NCBI GenBank assembly: GCA_030533445.1
Contig: CM060073.1
Span: 41,213,928 to 41,277,927, forward strand
DNA: 64,000 nucleotides
Source of the DNA: Cyprinodon diabolis
Lineage: Eukaryota; Chordata; Actinopteri; Cyprinodontiformes; Cyprinodontidae
Direction of reading: 5' to 3'
Made by a program: the position numbers and the translations under genes. Positions 1 through 40,100 of the stretch are shown here, piece by piece. How positions within the stretch are numbered: position 1 is the stretch's first letter; every line of letters starts with the position of its first letter. The notes below the pieces were generated by a model. The model ran no database searches and was not told where the DNA came from. It was given only the letters and a program-made list of their open reading frames with translations.

Positions 1-3000
1 TAACCATGTTCCGTTTGCTATATTTCCATGGAAATTCTTTGGTAGCTCCCACTTGACTGATATATTTGAATAATGAGCTTAATATGATACTTTGGAATCA
101 TGGTTTATGCTGGAAGATGTGTCAATAATGTGAGTCCTTCTAGAACAGATGAACTTCATTCAAGGTTGTTCCGAGTCACTTTAATCAGCCAAGAGTCATT
201 CTTTTTAGTCCAAATATTTCATCCATGTATGCCTGCATGTTGGTGTGGCTTGTAATGTAAACACTGGCTTATATTCTTAAGAACGTAAGATAAGAAAATT
301 AATAACTTATACATTTCTATCTGTTGCTCTTTTTTCTCTTTTAATGATGCAACTGCCATCCTTGACAGCTGCCCATATGGTCAGTTTCCCCATACTTAAA
401 ATCCCCTTTAATACTTAAAGCTGTTTTTACCCAGTACTGACTCATGGAATTGTATAATATGAAAACTATATTATTCACATGCTAATTTGTAGAAAAAAAA
501 TATTGAATATTTATGTATCACTTTCATTCCTCTGATAATCACAAAATAAATTGAGGTTTATGGTGATAACGTGACAAAACGTAAACAAGTTGCATTAAAT
601 TCTTGCAAGGCAAACTTAAAAGACAAATTATAGTATGAAATGTGTTGCCTTGTCCAAATGAGGATTTTACGCTCAAATTAAAAAAAAGGTTGGTATTGAT
701 ATTTTCACTACAGAATGTTTGTGCTTTCCTCTCTATGACAAAAAAAATACATAAAGAAAACCATCTGTAGCAATTTAAACACTTACTGCATGGTTCTGCT
801 TATAGGTTAAGCAATGCTTTTGTATTTCACAATTATGAATACTGTCTGCTATTTTAATGCCGCATCACATCAAGCAAGACCCACTGATGTTGCTTCATAT
901 CAAAGGTAAAGATACCTCTTTCCACAATGTAAAATATGACTCCTTAAATGATGCAACAGCTTCTCAGCTCAGGATGTTTTGGTTCTCAGGGAGCAAAGGC
1001 AAAATGAGAACAAAGTGTGTTTACCCAAAGGTTTTGGGTCAGAGGAGATCCAGCATATTATAGACGATCAGCGAGGAAAGAACACATCAGAGCATTGTCA
1101 TTTATCACCAGAGCTCTAACAGCTCTGCAACCTAAATGGTTTAATGGTTCAATTATTCTGCAAAATCATCACCACATGTGTAAAAGTATGGCTACATTGA
1201 TTCCAAGGCATTAGCTTTGCTGGAAAGAATGTTCTATATGCTTTAAGCGACTAAGCATACATATGTGAATTCATGCAATAAGTACTCTATCAAATACAGA
1301 GTTGTACAAAAGTATAAATAAAAATATTTTTTCTGAAGCTGTTTCCAAATTAATTTACATGTAAACCACTTATAAAGGAAATTATCAGCATGAACTATTG
1401 TCTGAAATGGTGATTCATCCCCTGTCCTCATCAAAAAGTGGCTCTTGTTTAATCAGGAAAAGTGATAGCTCTTGTTATCTCAATGAGGTTTGAGTCATCT
1501 AAGAAACAGATTCAAACTCGAATAATTTTTTTTATAAATTCTCTTGATGAGCAAATATATTTTCTACAGTGTCAAAAACATCAGGTTTAAATCTTGTGAA
1601 TAGTAAAAAAAAAAGTAACAGCTGCACTCCCTCAATAAATGATGAAACAGTGACCCCTGTTGGAGAAATCTTCAGAAACACACGAATAGATTTTGTCTTA
1701 CTTTTCACTCGAAAATAAACACTGCTAAGAAAAATACAGCAGATGAAAAACTGGCTTTAAACTGCACAAGTTCAAAAAAGGTTGTCTTAAGGCTCACTGA
1801 GGATGAAATCATAATAATTCTGCTGTATTTGGGGTCAGTGACAATGAAATCACAAGGAGCAGAAGAATCAAGGGAATCAATTTACATTAAAACAAACCAT
1901 CATTTATTTCCCCTCCTAACATACAGCTTATATTTTGTATTTTGGTTTGCAGTGGCAGTATTACAGACTTAGAGCAAACAATTTTGAAGGATAAATTTAA
2001 ATAAAAACATACAAATAGGAGAAACAACGTCAGCAAGAACAAACACTTAGTGAAAACAACTCAGTTTTACTGCCCTTTGTCTTGTAGGTTATTTGTGCAT
2101 GAAGTTTGTTTTGCAGAGGTTTATTATATATTTCCATCTAAATAGAAAATAACTTGATAGCAAACTATATCTAAAGAAAGTTTGCTGAGAAGTAGTTTTA
2201 ACACTGAATAATTTAACACAAGATTTAGTTTCCCTGCAACTTCATAAATGGTTAGCAGTCTATCTGTCATAAATCAGACGCTATATCGGTTCAGAAAGCA
2301 ATGTTAACTGTTGTAATTTCCTATTTTCTCACTAGTTGGTAGAGCGTTATCCTGTGCATTACTGTGAAACTTTAGCATTGTGTGTTATAACCAGAATTAC
2401 CATGAAGGAGCAATCCCAAGGGATAAATAAAGTTGAGTCTAAGTCTCTAACCAATTCAACTTCAGTGTATTTTAATTGGATCGTTCATATGAGTACTTGA
2501 TTTGTAGTAAATGAAATGTATGCTAAATAGATTTCAAACAACAATGTATGTTTTGGTTACGTCCTGAAAACTCAGAATGGTGCTCAAATTTTCTTGTTTT
2601 ATCAAGTTAACTACTACTCCAACCAGTAATATTCAATCATATTTTTTGTAGAAAAAAATGGACACATGTGGTACAAAAGAGACCAAACAACCATTTTAAA
2701 CATTGTTTTAATATATAAACTCATACATAGAAATATGATGGTTCATGAGGTGACACATGGGTGAACAGGGTCCAAGAGGTTGCATTAAATAATGTGATTG
2801 GTAGATAAATACATGTTTTTTTAATTCATTTGTGGGGGAAAAGTACATTTTTAATAACTTATTAAATATGAAACTATTATTGAAATATATAATTCATTAT
2901 TTGAAGTCCTTGTACATTAAAATCATATATAATATTGACCTTTTAAAGATTATGAGTGTAAAACAGCACACATAAAATAATTGGGAAAAACATCTTTATT

Positions 3001-3095
3001 ATAAATATGCATATATTCAACAGATTTCATAAGGTGTTAAATAAATTATTGGCATACATGCATATATATGTGGATACTACGGAAGAGGATTAGGA
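1..3095. other. Intergenic, no gene recognised
   Basis: This is AT-rich sequence with frequent stops in all frames. The short open frames here show no family motif, no splice-compatible partners and no resemblance to a known protein. No RNA gene or clean transposon end was seen. It could hold distal regulatory sequence for aak1 or the 3' flank of a gene to the left, but nothing visible supports either. Confidence 0.6.
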
Positions 3096-3689
3096 CCACT
3101 GAAAAATAAAAAAATTGTTAACTTATTTTTACATTTTATTTCAGTATAATATAAGAAAAAAGTCAGAATTCTAACTTTAATCTCAGAATTCTGACTTTAA
3201 TCTCAGAATTTTGGATCTTAATGTAGATAGGCACCATGGAGGAAGAGATGTGGGAGCACTCAGCCTCACTGACAAAGATGTGAGTTGTTTGGGAGGGCCA
3301 GTAACACCTCGGTGGAAAATTATGAAGTTAGGCGACTTTTTACGTGCCCGAGGGGTCCCCAGTGATGCTATTTAATTAATGGAAGAGCAGAAGGTGATTA
3401 AAACAAGAGAGCTAGTTTAGTCTCTAGACATGGCTATGGCTTGATGCTAACATGTTTGTTAGCTTTCAGAATTCTGACATTAAAGTCAGAATTCTGAGAA
3501 AAAAACACAGAATTCTGAAACTAAAGTCAGAATTCTGAGAAAAAAAACACAATTCTTAAACTAAAGTCAGAACTCTGAGAAAAAAGTCAGAATTCTGAGA
3601 TTAAAGTCAAAATTCTGACATTTTTCCCACATTAAATTGTAATAAAATTTAAAAATCAGTTAATTTTTTTGTATATGTTTTTTCAGTGG
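3096..3689. mobile_element. Inverted-repeat DNA element (MITE-like)
   Basis: Both ends carry the inverted motif CCACTGAAAAA followed by A-rich sequence and AACT-ATTTTTA. Inside are many copies of the palindromic unit CAGAATTCTGA joined by TTAATCT/TTAAAGT, running one way at 3170-3215 and the other way at 3466-3620. The unique core (3216-3465) contains a decayed coding stretch on the plus strand that reads like the N-terminal part of a transposon protein (around GDFLRARGVPSDAI, then a stop). No clean target duplication was found, so the superfamily is left open. Confidence 0.55.
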
Positions 3690-4549
3690 CACTATGTAGA
3701 ATACATATCTTTACTTGTCTTCTTTTTTAATTAATTGACAACACATGTCTCAAACGTATTCGAATCCAACTGATTTTAATAAAAGGACTCATTCTAAAAG
3801 TGAATATAAATTATCTCAATTTGTATAGATTTTAATTGATTTATCCTAATCGAGCCAGTCGAATTGAACAGACAAACAGGAAGTTATTATTGTTTCAACC
3901 AATCACAGGGAGAGACAGGAGCTGGAAGGTGTTGCTTCCCAGCAGCATGTAGCCACGTTAGCCCTATCACTAACCTGGAGCTGGCCAGCGTTCACAACTC
4001 ACCGGCGTACGTAAACAGGCTGTGGAGACCTGTTTTATTTTCTTTACTACGAGACAAAACCGCCTGTAAATTTGTGAACACACCGATGGAAGTTATCAGT
4101 AGTGATGTGCAGTCTAATGGGCTACATTGACCACCAAGGAGCTACCTGGCAGCCCGGTCTATGAACTGACAGCTGTCACCTAGCTGCTTAGCTCGGAGGC
4201 TAGCTAGGTGAGCTAACGGCTAACAGAGGATTTCTTCCAGTCAGCAAAGGCTAATTTAGGCTACTACTGTCGATTCAGACATATAACCTATGACTTCTTT
4301 GGACAATTGGCTTGCCCCTGTTGGTCAAACTATGAGTTAGCTGAGAAACTACGGTTTGGTAGTATTTATAGCTAGTTCAGCTATTTTTTGGTTTGTATTT
4401 CTTTTTGGCTGCTTTCATTCAGTTATTTAAGCAGCTATTGCTGAAGAAAGGACACCGGGTTCCTCGGTGGACAGAGGGGCTGCAGCATTCGTTTCGACAC
4501 CGAAAAATTTTTTTGGACTTGGGCCTACTTTGGATAGCATCTTGGTGTA
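3690..4549 (+). promoter_or_regulatory. aak1 promoter and 5' UTR region
   Basis: This is the interval upstream of the aak1 start codon. It is less AT-rich than its surroundings from about 3900 and has GC-rich blocks near 4590. No TATA box is obvious, and the transcription start cannot be fixed from sequence alone. The first coding exon begins inside a long open stretch, so the 5' UTR is probably continuous with exon 1. Confidence 0.4.
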
Positions 4550-32012
<27,463 letters not shown>

Positions 32013-33540
32013 ACACACGCACAGAGCTTATCTGCAATTTTCACCCATGAAATATGCAAACTGCAATAGGCTTCCTGCATGCTGTCACCAGCGCTGCAGC
32101 TGGACTGCAGGCCTCCATCACATCTCGTTCTCAACCTTCCTACATTCGATCAGGCAGGGCAGGTTTTCCTTAACACTCTTAGGTTCTCTTTACTCTTGGC
32201 GTACACAGAGACAATGTTGGGGTTAACCATTTGAATCCTTTCCTGACTACCTCAGTTACTTACTGTGAGGGAGTTTATGCTGAAGCTATAGCAAAATTAT
32301 TTTATGCACATTGAAGATTGACTGTAAAACTGTGATCTAAATATCCCATTCACTCATTCATTGCAGTGCTTATCGGAGTGAGAGAAATTGTCAATTTCAC
32401 TTGAAAGGTGAAACTTTCTTTTCATTCTCTTAAGGTGTAATCCAAATATTTTGGAATACACCTTAAGAGAATGAAATATCCAAATTTTACTATATGTTTT
32501 GACAAAAAAAAAGGTTCAAACCATCTAAATGTCCAGTCTAGGGGCCTTTTAGTCTTACTTGACCTGTTAATAAATTGTATGCTGGAAATAGTCTAAATGG
32601 AAACTTCCATTATTAGATATGTTTAAAACAATATGTAAGCATCTTTTTTTATTTTTCCATCTAAATAATTGTTTTCCTCTATAGGCATCATGTTTGTCAT
32701 CATTTGCTAACAATAGAATGTCTTTTCATTTTATGTATGGCTCAGATTTTACTGTCATTGAAGTAGCTCATGAGTATTTCACATTGTGCTCATCTAGTAG
32801 ACCCACCCAATGTGTGAAACTTAATTGTTTGCCTTCTTAAAACTGCTGCTTTCACATTTGATTGCACTCGCTTTCAGCTCCAAATACTCCTGCTGTCTTT
32901 GGTCTGTGCTTCGTCAGCACTATAATGTAGCCCTATATGAAAAAAAAAAATCCATGACTTCCAAGACGTGCACAAAGCGATACATTCAAGTCTGTGAAAC
33001 TGACCCAGAAATGTCTGATGATCTACGGCACTTAATCTTTATAATTCCAGCCAGGGATTGTAATAATTGTGTGGTGTGAGAGCTTGAATAGTGCCTGATT
33101 TATTAATTACCCTTAATTTATATTATTCTATATTTTACAATATATTGGAGGCTTTTTTTGGGGGGGGTGGGGCTTGTCTGTAGTCTTGCAACACTAATTG
33201 TTTCCCACCGTGGCACTTTTAAAAGGGGATCCAAGCTGTGTCAACCCAAAAGTTAAATACTTTCTCTGCTGCAGTTCAATTTCTCCCCATACAGTCTCAC
33301 CCAGCCTACACGTATGAAGATTGCACAAAGTGACTGACATGGAGTCAGGGTTCTGCAAAATTTTTTTTTTTTTTCTGTCAGCTGTAAATTGGATTTTGAT
33401 TGCTGATGTACAGGTAGCTGTTGGAGGACGAGCAGAAGAGACTGTTTGACAAAATAAAAACACACTCAGATACTTCTTGTGCTGCACAGCCTGCCTTTAA
33501 AAATATTTGTCAAACAAAAATAAATGAATGTAAATACAAT
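32013..33540 (+). other. Probable 3' UTR of the long aak1 form
   Basis: This follows the TGA at 32010-32012. AATAAA hexamers occur at 32569-32574 and 33519-33524 and could end the transcript; I cannot choose between them. A strong hairpin at 32420-32476 lies within it. No coding sequence was recognised. Confidence 0.45.
32420..32476. repeat. Near-perfect 57-nt hairpin
   Basis: The left arm TTTCATTCTCTTAAGGTGTA is followed after a few bases by its near-exact complement TACACCTTAAGAGAATGAAA, with a palindromic centre around CCAAATATTTTGG. Only one or two positions mismatch. It would fold into a stem of ~26 bp in RNA from either strand. It may be a MITE relic, or an RNA hairpin in the aak1 3' UTR. 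Confidence 0.8.
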
Positions 33541-36500
33541 TTTTCTGCCCCGATTTATTTTATAATATGCTGCATAATTTACTTATGCACCGTGTGGTTT
33601 TAAGCTTTGCTCTTAGTCTTTATGTTCTAGCAGTTAATTGTGAGTCATCCTAACCTGCAAAAATGAACTAAACAAGTAATAGAGTCCAGCTAGTTGCAAT
33701 TAAATCCCTCAGTAAATAGATTTATTTTATAGAGTCCCTTGAGATCTGGTAGGAAATCAGTATCACAAAAACCAGTAAACACACCAGATAAGTGCAGCTG
33801 GGTTTAGAATATCTTAAAGCTGTAAACATCTTCTGACGCAAGGTGCAATTTATGATGTAAAATTGGAACTAGCCAAAACACGGTTATCCAATTGGAGAAT
33901 AATGGTAGTGTAATGAAAGTGACAGCCCCTTAAAAGTGCTTACATTCCCAGTTCTCACAGACTGGTTTTAACCTTACTTTAAATAACTTGTCGGTATAGT
34001 AAATGGTTATAAAACAGGACTGAAAGTTTAACAGTAATATCATCTTAACCAGACAGAAGATTACTCAAATTGCAGGGCTGGGATTATCTTTAACTTAGTG
34101 GAGAAAGGGGTTAGAAATGAGTCCAGCATAAGGGTCGCAACAATTTCCTACAGAAACTGTAGAGACTCACCCCGTGACAACTGTACACTATACACATAGT
34201 GAACAAATAGTTTGTCATACAATGCCCCCAAAATAAAGGGAATATGTAAAAAAAACAATATAGCATCCATCAAATCAAACTCCTGTGAATCTGAGCAATC
34301 TAATCTAAAATTTTGCCAAAAATAGTTGTCAAAAAAATGTGACAACTTACACCATAATGAATCTGAAGAGTTTCAATCTGGTTTAAGAGCTGCTCATAGC
34401 TCTAACAGCTCAGGTTAAAGACATTAGAGATGTTCTTATGGCCTGAGATAATAGACTAGTATTTGTACTGTAATATGTAAGAATTAAGGAAACAGCACTA
34501 GGCTGGTTTAAAGCATATTTATCTGACAGATTTCAGTTTGTTCATGTTGATAATATATCTTCCTCATGCACTGATCCATGTGGAGTACCAGAGGGATCAG
34601 TGCCAGGGCCCGTTCTCTATATATATTCACACTAAGCAAATGTGACAGATTCTGGAAACTGACTCCAAATCCAGGCCTCTATTGATTAAGAAATTTGATT
34701 TTTTTGTTTTTATTCTAGAGCACAAAATGGAGATCCTGTTTTTACATTTCATTTACACAAATCCCTGGAAAAGCAGTTATTAATAGAGATTTTCTATTAA
34801 TAAATATTAGCCAGGCAGTATGTTAAACCTGGATTCTTTCTTATCTCAAATGCCTCCATAATTCATCAGATTTGCAGTCGTCCGTATCACCAATCTGACC
34901 TTAGATCAGAAAAAGGTGCCAAATGCAAGAACACTAGCACACCATCCAGATAACAATCACTTTACTTTGCACTAATGATCATAATTTTGATATCACATGA
35001 AATATGTAAAATCACCTAAAAAGATTTCAGTTCTATTGTTACTGAAGTTCATTAGCTTTTGAGTGTTACTATAGAAACCAATGGCTTTTAAATGTTACTC
35101 ATCTATCCAAACCTGAGTTACTTATTTTATGTTAATTTGCCTGATAGATGAAGTATCTTGTCGAATCATTATCCTTCATTAAGCAAAAAAATAAGTCAAT
35201 TCTAATCCAGATTGTAGAAAGCATTTTGGTGTAAGGTCTGCAAGAATTGTTTACAACTTTGCACAATTAATGTCAAGTTATCTTGTTTCTTAACAATACT
35301 TTTGGTGTCAGGGTTGGTGACTTTACTGTGATGCTGTTTTTTTTTTTTGGCTAAATATTTTACAACTCTTTTTCTCTCTTTGTGCTTTTTGATGCACACT
35401 TATCAGCAACCAGACTTTTCCTATTACTAAACGTTATTGTATTCTGCATTAGCACAAGTCTCAGATCCCTGTGTTATAATTTGTGGAAAAGGCAAAATAC
35501 ATACATTTGTTTCAAAAGGAGCCGGCATCACATTGCATGATCCCATGTGTGGCGTGATCTTCTGTTTCTAGTCATGAGTAAGAAAATAATAGAACAGCAA
35601 TGATGAAATTAGACACAGACTGACTTTATTGAGTCCCTTGATATTTTTTTTTGTCAGAGTGAAGGGGGCTGAAAACAAAAACATGCCACACTTTTTGAAT
35701 TGTTATTTGCAAAGTTAACAGTTAACTATACAACAGAATGTATAGTTAACTATGTTTAAGGGATTTGGATACTGAATTAAGGCCCATGTTTATTACATTG
35801 ATCTGAGTAAACCTTGTACGTCAGAAATTTCTACTAACGCTGATTCAGCAGTTATAGACAGTTTTGTCCTGAAATTGTTAAATCAACTCCTCGGTTTTGT
35901 GGTTTTGGTATCCCTTCAGTGAGACAGCTCAATGGGATCCAAATTCCTCAGAATATACAAAGAAAACAGAAAGTCAACATATTTTTTATATCTTTTATAT
36001 TTGCAGTTGACTTCTTTCAACGAATAATGTAGTTAGAGATGAAATCAGTAATCTGATCTCATCAACCTAGTAGCTGCATAATACAATGAGAATAACATAA
36101 CAATAACATAACACATTTAAACACAGGAAAATTAATGTAAATATTTTTCAACTTAAAATTGCCTTTAACCAAATCAAATGAAACCTTCTTGGTAATCCAC
36201 TTCAACAGCTGCAGTCTAAATACTAACTTTGAAAGCATCCAAAATTGAAAATTATTCTCCAAAAAGTTAAATTATTATTATCAAATACTTAAAAAACCAA
36301 AATAGATCAAGTATATGCATTAAAATAATCAACTTAAAATCATTAACTTAATGTTGCTTAATGGTTCCTGCTAATGGCAAAACATGTGGAATGAAGATAA
36401 GAAAGGAAGAGGATTATATAAAGTACAAAAGTCAGTATTAAATAGAAATGTTAATGAGAGAAACAGAAGGGAAGAAGTAATAATGATCAGATTAAGAGTG

Positions 36501-36770
36501 GGTCATAACTATTTCAATGACAATTTATATTTGATAGGGAGAAAAAAATAATAAATGTGAAGGATTGTAAAACTTGTTCAACCTGAAAGGGAAAAATTGA
36601 GAAGAATGGTTGGAAGGACAGGACAAAAATGAAGTTTTAAAGGAATATTAGAAAATTAAGGAAATATAAATGATATTTACAGAGGAAAGTAATAATTATT
36701 TATTTATCTTAAAAGTAAAAAAAAATACAATTTGATAGATGTACAGTAACGTTGCCACACACTCATGTAC
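33541..36770. other. Intergenic region between aak1 and med22
   Basis: The region is AT-rich with no exon-like sequence. It contains a LINE reverse-transcriptase remnant (34366-34625) and a small palindrome AGTTAACTATAC/GTATAGTTAACT at 35720-35751. Nothing else was recognised. Confidence 0.5.
34366..34625 (+). mobile_element. LINE reverse transcriptase fragment (L2/Rex-like)
   Basis: The plus strand reads, with interruptions, FQSGLRAAHSS, then LGWFKAYLSDRFQFVHVD, then CGVPEGSVPGPVLY. These match the order of conserved blocks around the catalytic core of non-LTR retrotransposon reverse transcriptases of the L2/CR1 type. Frame changes and the short length show that it is dead. Confidence 0.75.
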
Positions 36771-36835
36771 ACTAGGTGGCGGTATACACTTTAAAGTTGC
36801 GATCCGCCACAAAAGAAAAGAAGAAGAAGAATCTT
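36771..36835. repeat. Short GGCGGTATACAC repeat with GAAGAA tail
   Basis: The motif ACACTAGGTGGCGGTATACA, then a TTTAAAG stretch, then the complement-like ATCCGCC and a GAAGAAGAA run looks like a short interspersed repeat often seen near fish promoters. It lies ~300 bp upstream of the med22 start. The two GGCGG/CCGCC arms could pair. Confidence 0.4.
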
Positions 36836-37126
36836 CTAATCTATAAAAATACGAGGAGATACAGGGGGCTTTTTATTATTGTCACTGAAAGCAATGTTTC
36901 TTCCAAGAAAGCGTTAAAAAAGTAAGTAATATATTCGGTTTACTGTGATGAAAAAATATGCATACATAAAAACACAGAAAATGAAGCGTGCTGTGCGGTT
37001 GGCGTCATTTTCTCTTTGTTAGTGAAAACGTGTCTTTCCTGTTCCTGCTGGAGGCTTTCAGTCCACTTTAGTATTTAAATTGGACTTTATTCTGTGCGAA
37101 GGTGAACAGGAGTCCTGCTGAGAACC
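36836..37126 (+). promoter_or_regulatory. med22 promoter and 5' UTR
   Basis: This is the interval upstream of the med22 ATG, without an obvious TATA box near a plausible start. A GTAAGT at about 36919 could be the donor of an untranslated first exon, but there is no way to confirm this from sequence. Confidence 0.35.
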
Positions 37127-40100
37127 ATGGCGAACCAGAGGGTTCTCCCTCAGAGCAAGGAGACTCTGCTGCAGAACTACAACAAGAGGCTCAAAGATGA
37201 CATCAAGTCCATCATGGACAACTTCACGGAAATCGTCAAAACTGCAAAGGCAGCTCATTGGTTTCTCTAAAATAAAATAAAAACAATTATTTTCTTTTCA
37301 AGCAGTGAAATCTGCACAGCGTTCACAGCATCATCCTCACCCTGTTTTCCATCTGCTTTTATCATTGATCAGATTGAAGAGGAGACTCAGGTATCTCGAC
37401 CAACCCAAGCAGAGCAAGATCACTATGAGATGCACGTCAGAGCTGCAAACATTGTAAGGAACAGATAAAACAATCTGAAATTAGCTGCTATTGTAAGTAG
37501 AGACATACATGATGCTTCAACCTTTATGTGAAATGGTAATGGTGAAGTAGCGCTGCATACTCTTGCAGGAAAACATGGTGGTAGCGGTGTCATGGTGGGG
37601 GATGTCAGTAGCCGATCCATCCCATCAGCTCATTTGCACATGCGCAGTAAGATATACATCCGGGTTTCCATAAATAATGTAATAATGGTACTAAAATTAC
37701 TTATTTCTATTTCTTATAACTAACAAAAGAATACTAATATACATCTTTAAAAAATGTTTTAATGACTTTTCTGAGACAGGTTTGATGCTTTTTACATTTT
37801 TCCATTAAAGCTACAGTGTGTAATAATTACAGGGATATACAGTCAGAAATCTAATATATTATACATAACTATGTTATTTATCATCATCTACGAGCTCAGC
37901 CTCTTAACCTTAATATTTGCGTTGCCTTAGAATTCGTTATTTATAATTACATAGGAGCGGGTCTCGCAGCCATGGAGGCAGACATCTTTGCGCTACGGCA
38001 GCGCAGAGCCAACAAACTAGCGATTGCGAGATCGCCCATTACGCTCGAAAGTAACTACGGCAAGTTGAGAGAGATGAACTGAGACGGTACTGAACAATAG
38101 ATGGCACTATTATGCATGAGAATACTATCTGTAAAATTATCTATGTAAACAAACCTCATCACTTGAGAAGGTAGGTGATGCAGACGTCGTGGAAGACATT
38201 TTGTCCCGTAACGCTCGCCGTACTGTTGGGGGTGGAGAAGCGGTGGGGGGGGAGATGTTCATGTTGCTGCGGTCTGCAGTCTGGACGTTAGATGTCGCTA
38301 AAAATTACACACTGTAGCTTTAAACTGTTTGACATCATTGTCAGACATGCTCAGAATAGTCTGGCAAAATATGAATAAACCATGGTTATCTGCATTTTGC
38401 GCACTATATACCATAATGTTAACATGAAAGAAAACATAAAACTTAAAAACACTAGATTTTACAGTGGCTAGACCATGACCCATGTACGGAGGCCTCAGTC
38501 CTCGATGTGGGCGACCCGGGTTCGAATCCGGCCTGTGGTCCATTCCTTCATGTCTCTCCCCCTCTTTCATACCCCCTTTCCTGTCAGCCTACTGTCCATA
38601 AAACGAGCCACTAGTGCCGTTAAAAAAAATAATAATAAAGAAAAAATACAAAGCCGAAAAAGTAAGATCCCGGAGGTAGCGTAGGATCTGATTTCTGGTG
38701 TTGTGTCAGACCAGCATACCCATAGTCAATACACTTGCGCAATATGTCAGTTTTGCGTTTATCCCTTTAGTTTTGTATGAAAAATACACTTTAAATACCT
38801 GTTGGGCGTGTATCACTCTAGTCATGTACAAAAACAATTTAGGGTCAGATCACCGTATGCTTCAAAAAACACCAAAAAGTAAGTAATTAAATTGTTTTTT
38901 TTGTACATGACTACAGAAATACACACCCGTTGAGGTATTTAAAAGTTTATTTTTCTTACAAAACTAAAGGGATAAACTATGGTTATGCTGGTCTGACCGG
39001 GTAATATTTGAACTTTATTGATCTCACATTGGAGAAATTTATCTCTGCATTCAACCCATCCCCTTTGGGGAGCAGTGGGGTGCCATTGTGCGGCGCCCAC
39101 GGAGCAGTGTGGGGTTGAGGGTCTTGCTCAGGGACCCAGAGTGGCAGGGTATGCTAATCTGACTGAACACCGGATCAGATCGGGCACAGACAAGTGATAA
39201 AATAGAAAGGATTTTAAGGCATTTATTTTCCCAGGAAATACATGATAACCTTTTTACACGTTATAGTTTAGTGCGCTTAAACATTTTGGGGAGGGAAAAA
39301 TTTAATTACGGTATTTTTTACAAAATAAAATCGAGGGTGACCTGGATGTATATCTGGTTGAGCAAATAAGCGGATGGTACGGATCGTGTTTCTGGAACGT
39401 ATCTGGTAGTGACAGGGAACCCTTTTCATCCTATTCACAAACATTGCTAATGTGTGTTGGTCAACATCATACTTGTTTTTAGTTTTGAGGTAATTTATTT
39501 AGCAGCAGAAGGTCTGTATTTTCATACAGATATCATAGTAACATTTTTATTTTTTTATAGAAGAACAGAACAATGTATACATCAAGCTAAAATGCTGTAG
39601 AAAATGATATATCTGAGAAAAAAGAAAATTAGTTTTAAATATAACACAAATATAACAAAATTAAGGTACATTAAGTTTATAAAATAAATCTGTTTTTAAA
39701 AGATGACGGATATGTAGGGCTTTCCTGTTTGTAATGTCTTTTATTAAAGAGACATGATGTTTTGCATACAAAATTATTTCTGTGAAGTTAGGTTTGATTG
39801 GAGTACTTGGATCTGTGTATGTAAAACATCTAAAGAAGAAGCAGGTGAATTAAAAAGTACTAAAATTGTAACTTCTTGTCATAATCTCAGAAGAAAATGC
39901 AACATGTTCCCAGCATAATGTAGTAAGGGGGAATTTATTAAAAAACGAGAAGAAATACTCCAGAAACACTTAAAGGGAAATTGCTAAAATAAATGAACTC
40001 GTTTCCCTTTGAACATCACTTCAGCTAACCTTAAAATCACTTTTAATTAGAAAGTAGAAGTTGGTTTGATAAAAATGTATGCAGCATTTAAAAAAAAAAA

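Larger units (their letters stand above)
37612..39386. mobile_element. Nest of transposons with outer inverted repeat
   Basis: Within med22 intron 2, 37612-37666 and the complement of 39336-39386 are similar (shared blocks CGATCC, ATTTGC and AGATATACATCC-GGT), which suggests the arms of one ~1.8 kb element. Nested inside are a 511-bp TTAA-flanked MITE, a tRNA-derived SINE, a foldback repeat and another interspersed repeat. The arm match is partial, and the outer limits are uncertain. Confidence 0.5.

Noticed and set aside
857..1434. Short open frames of 63-68 codons on both strands
   Set aside because: No motif, no splice partner and no similarity that I recognise; expected by chance.
35720..35751. 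12-bp palindrome with 8-nt loop
   Set aside because: It is short, AT-rich and isolated; listed under the intergenic entry, but too weak for a regulatory or RNA claim.
38465..38540. A possible tRNA gene with a good B box
   Set aside because: No cloverleaf or anticodon arm can be drawn, and it continues into a SINE body and A-rich tail.
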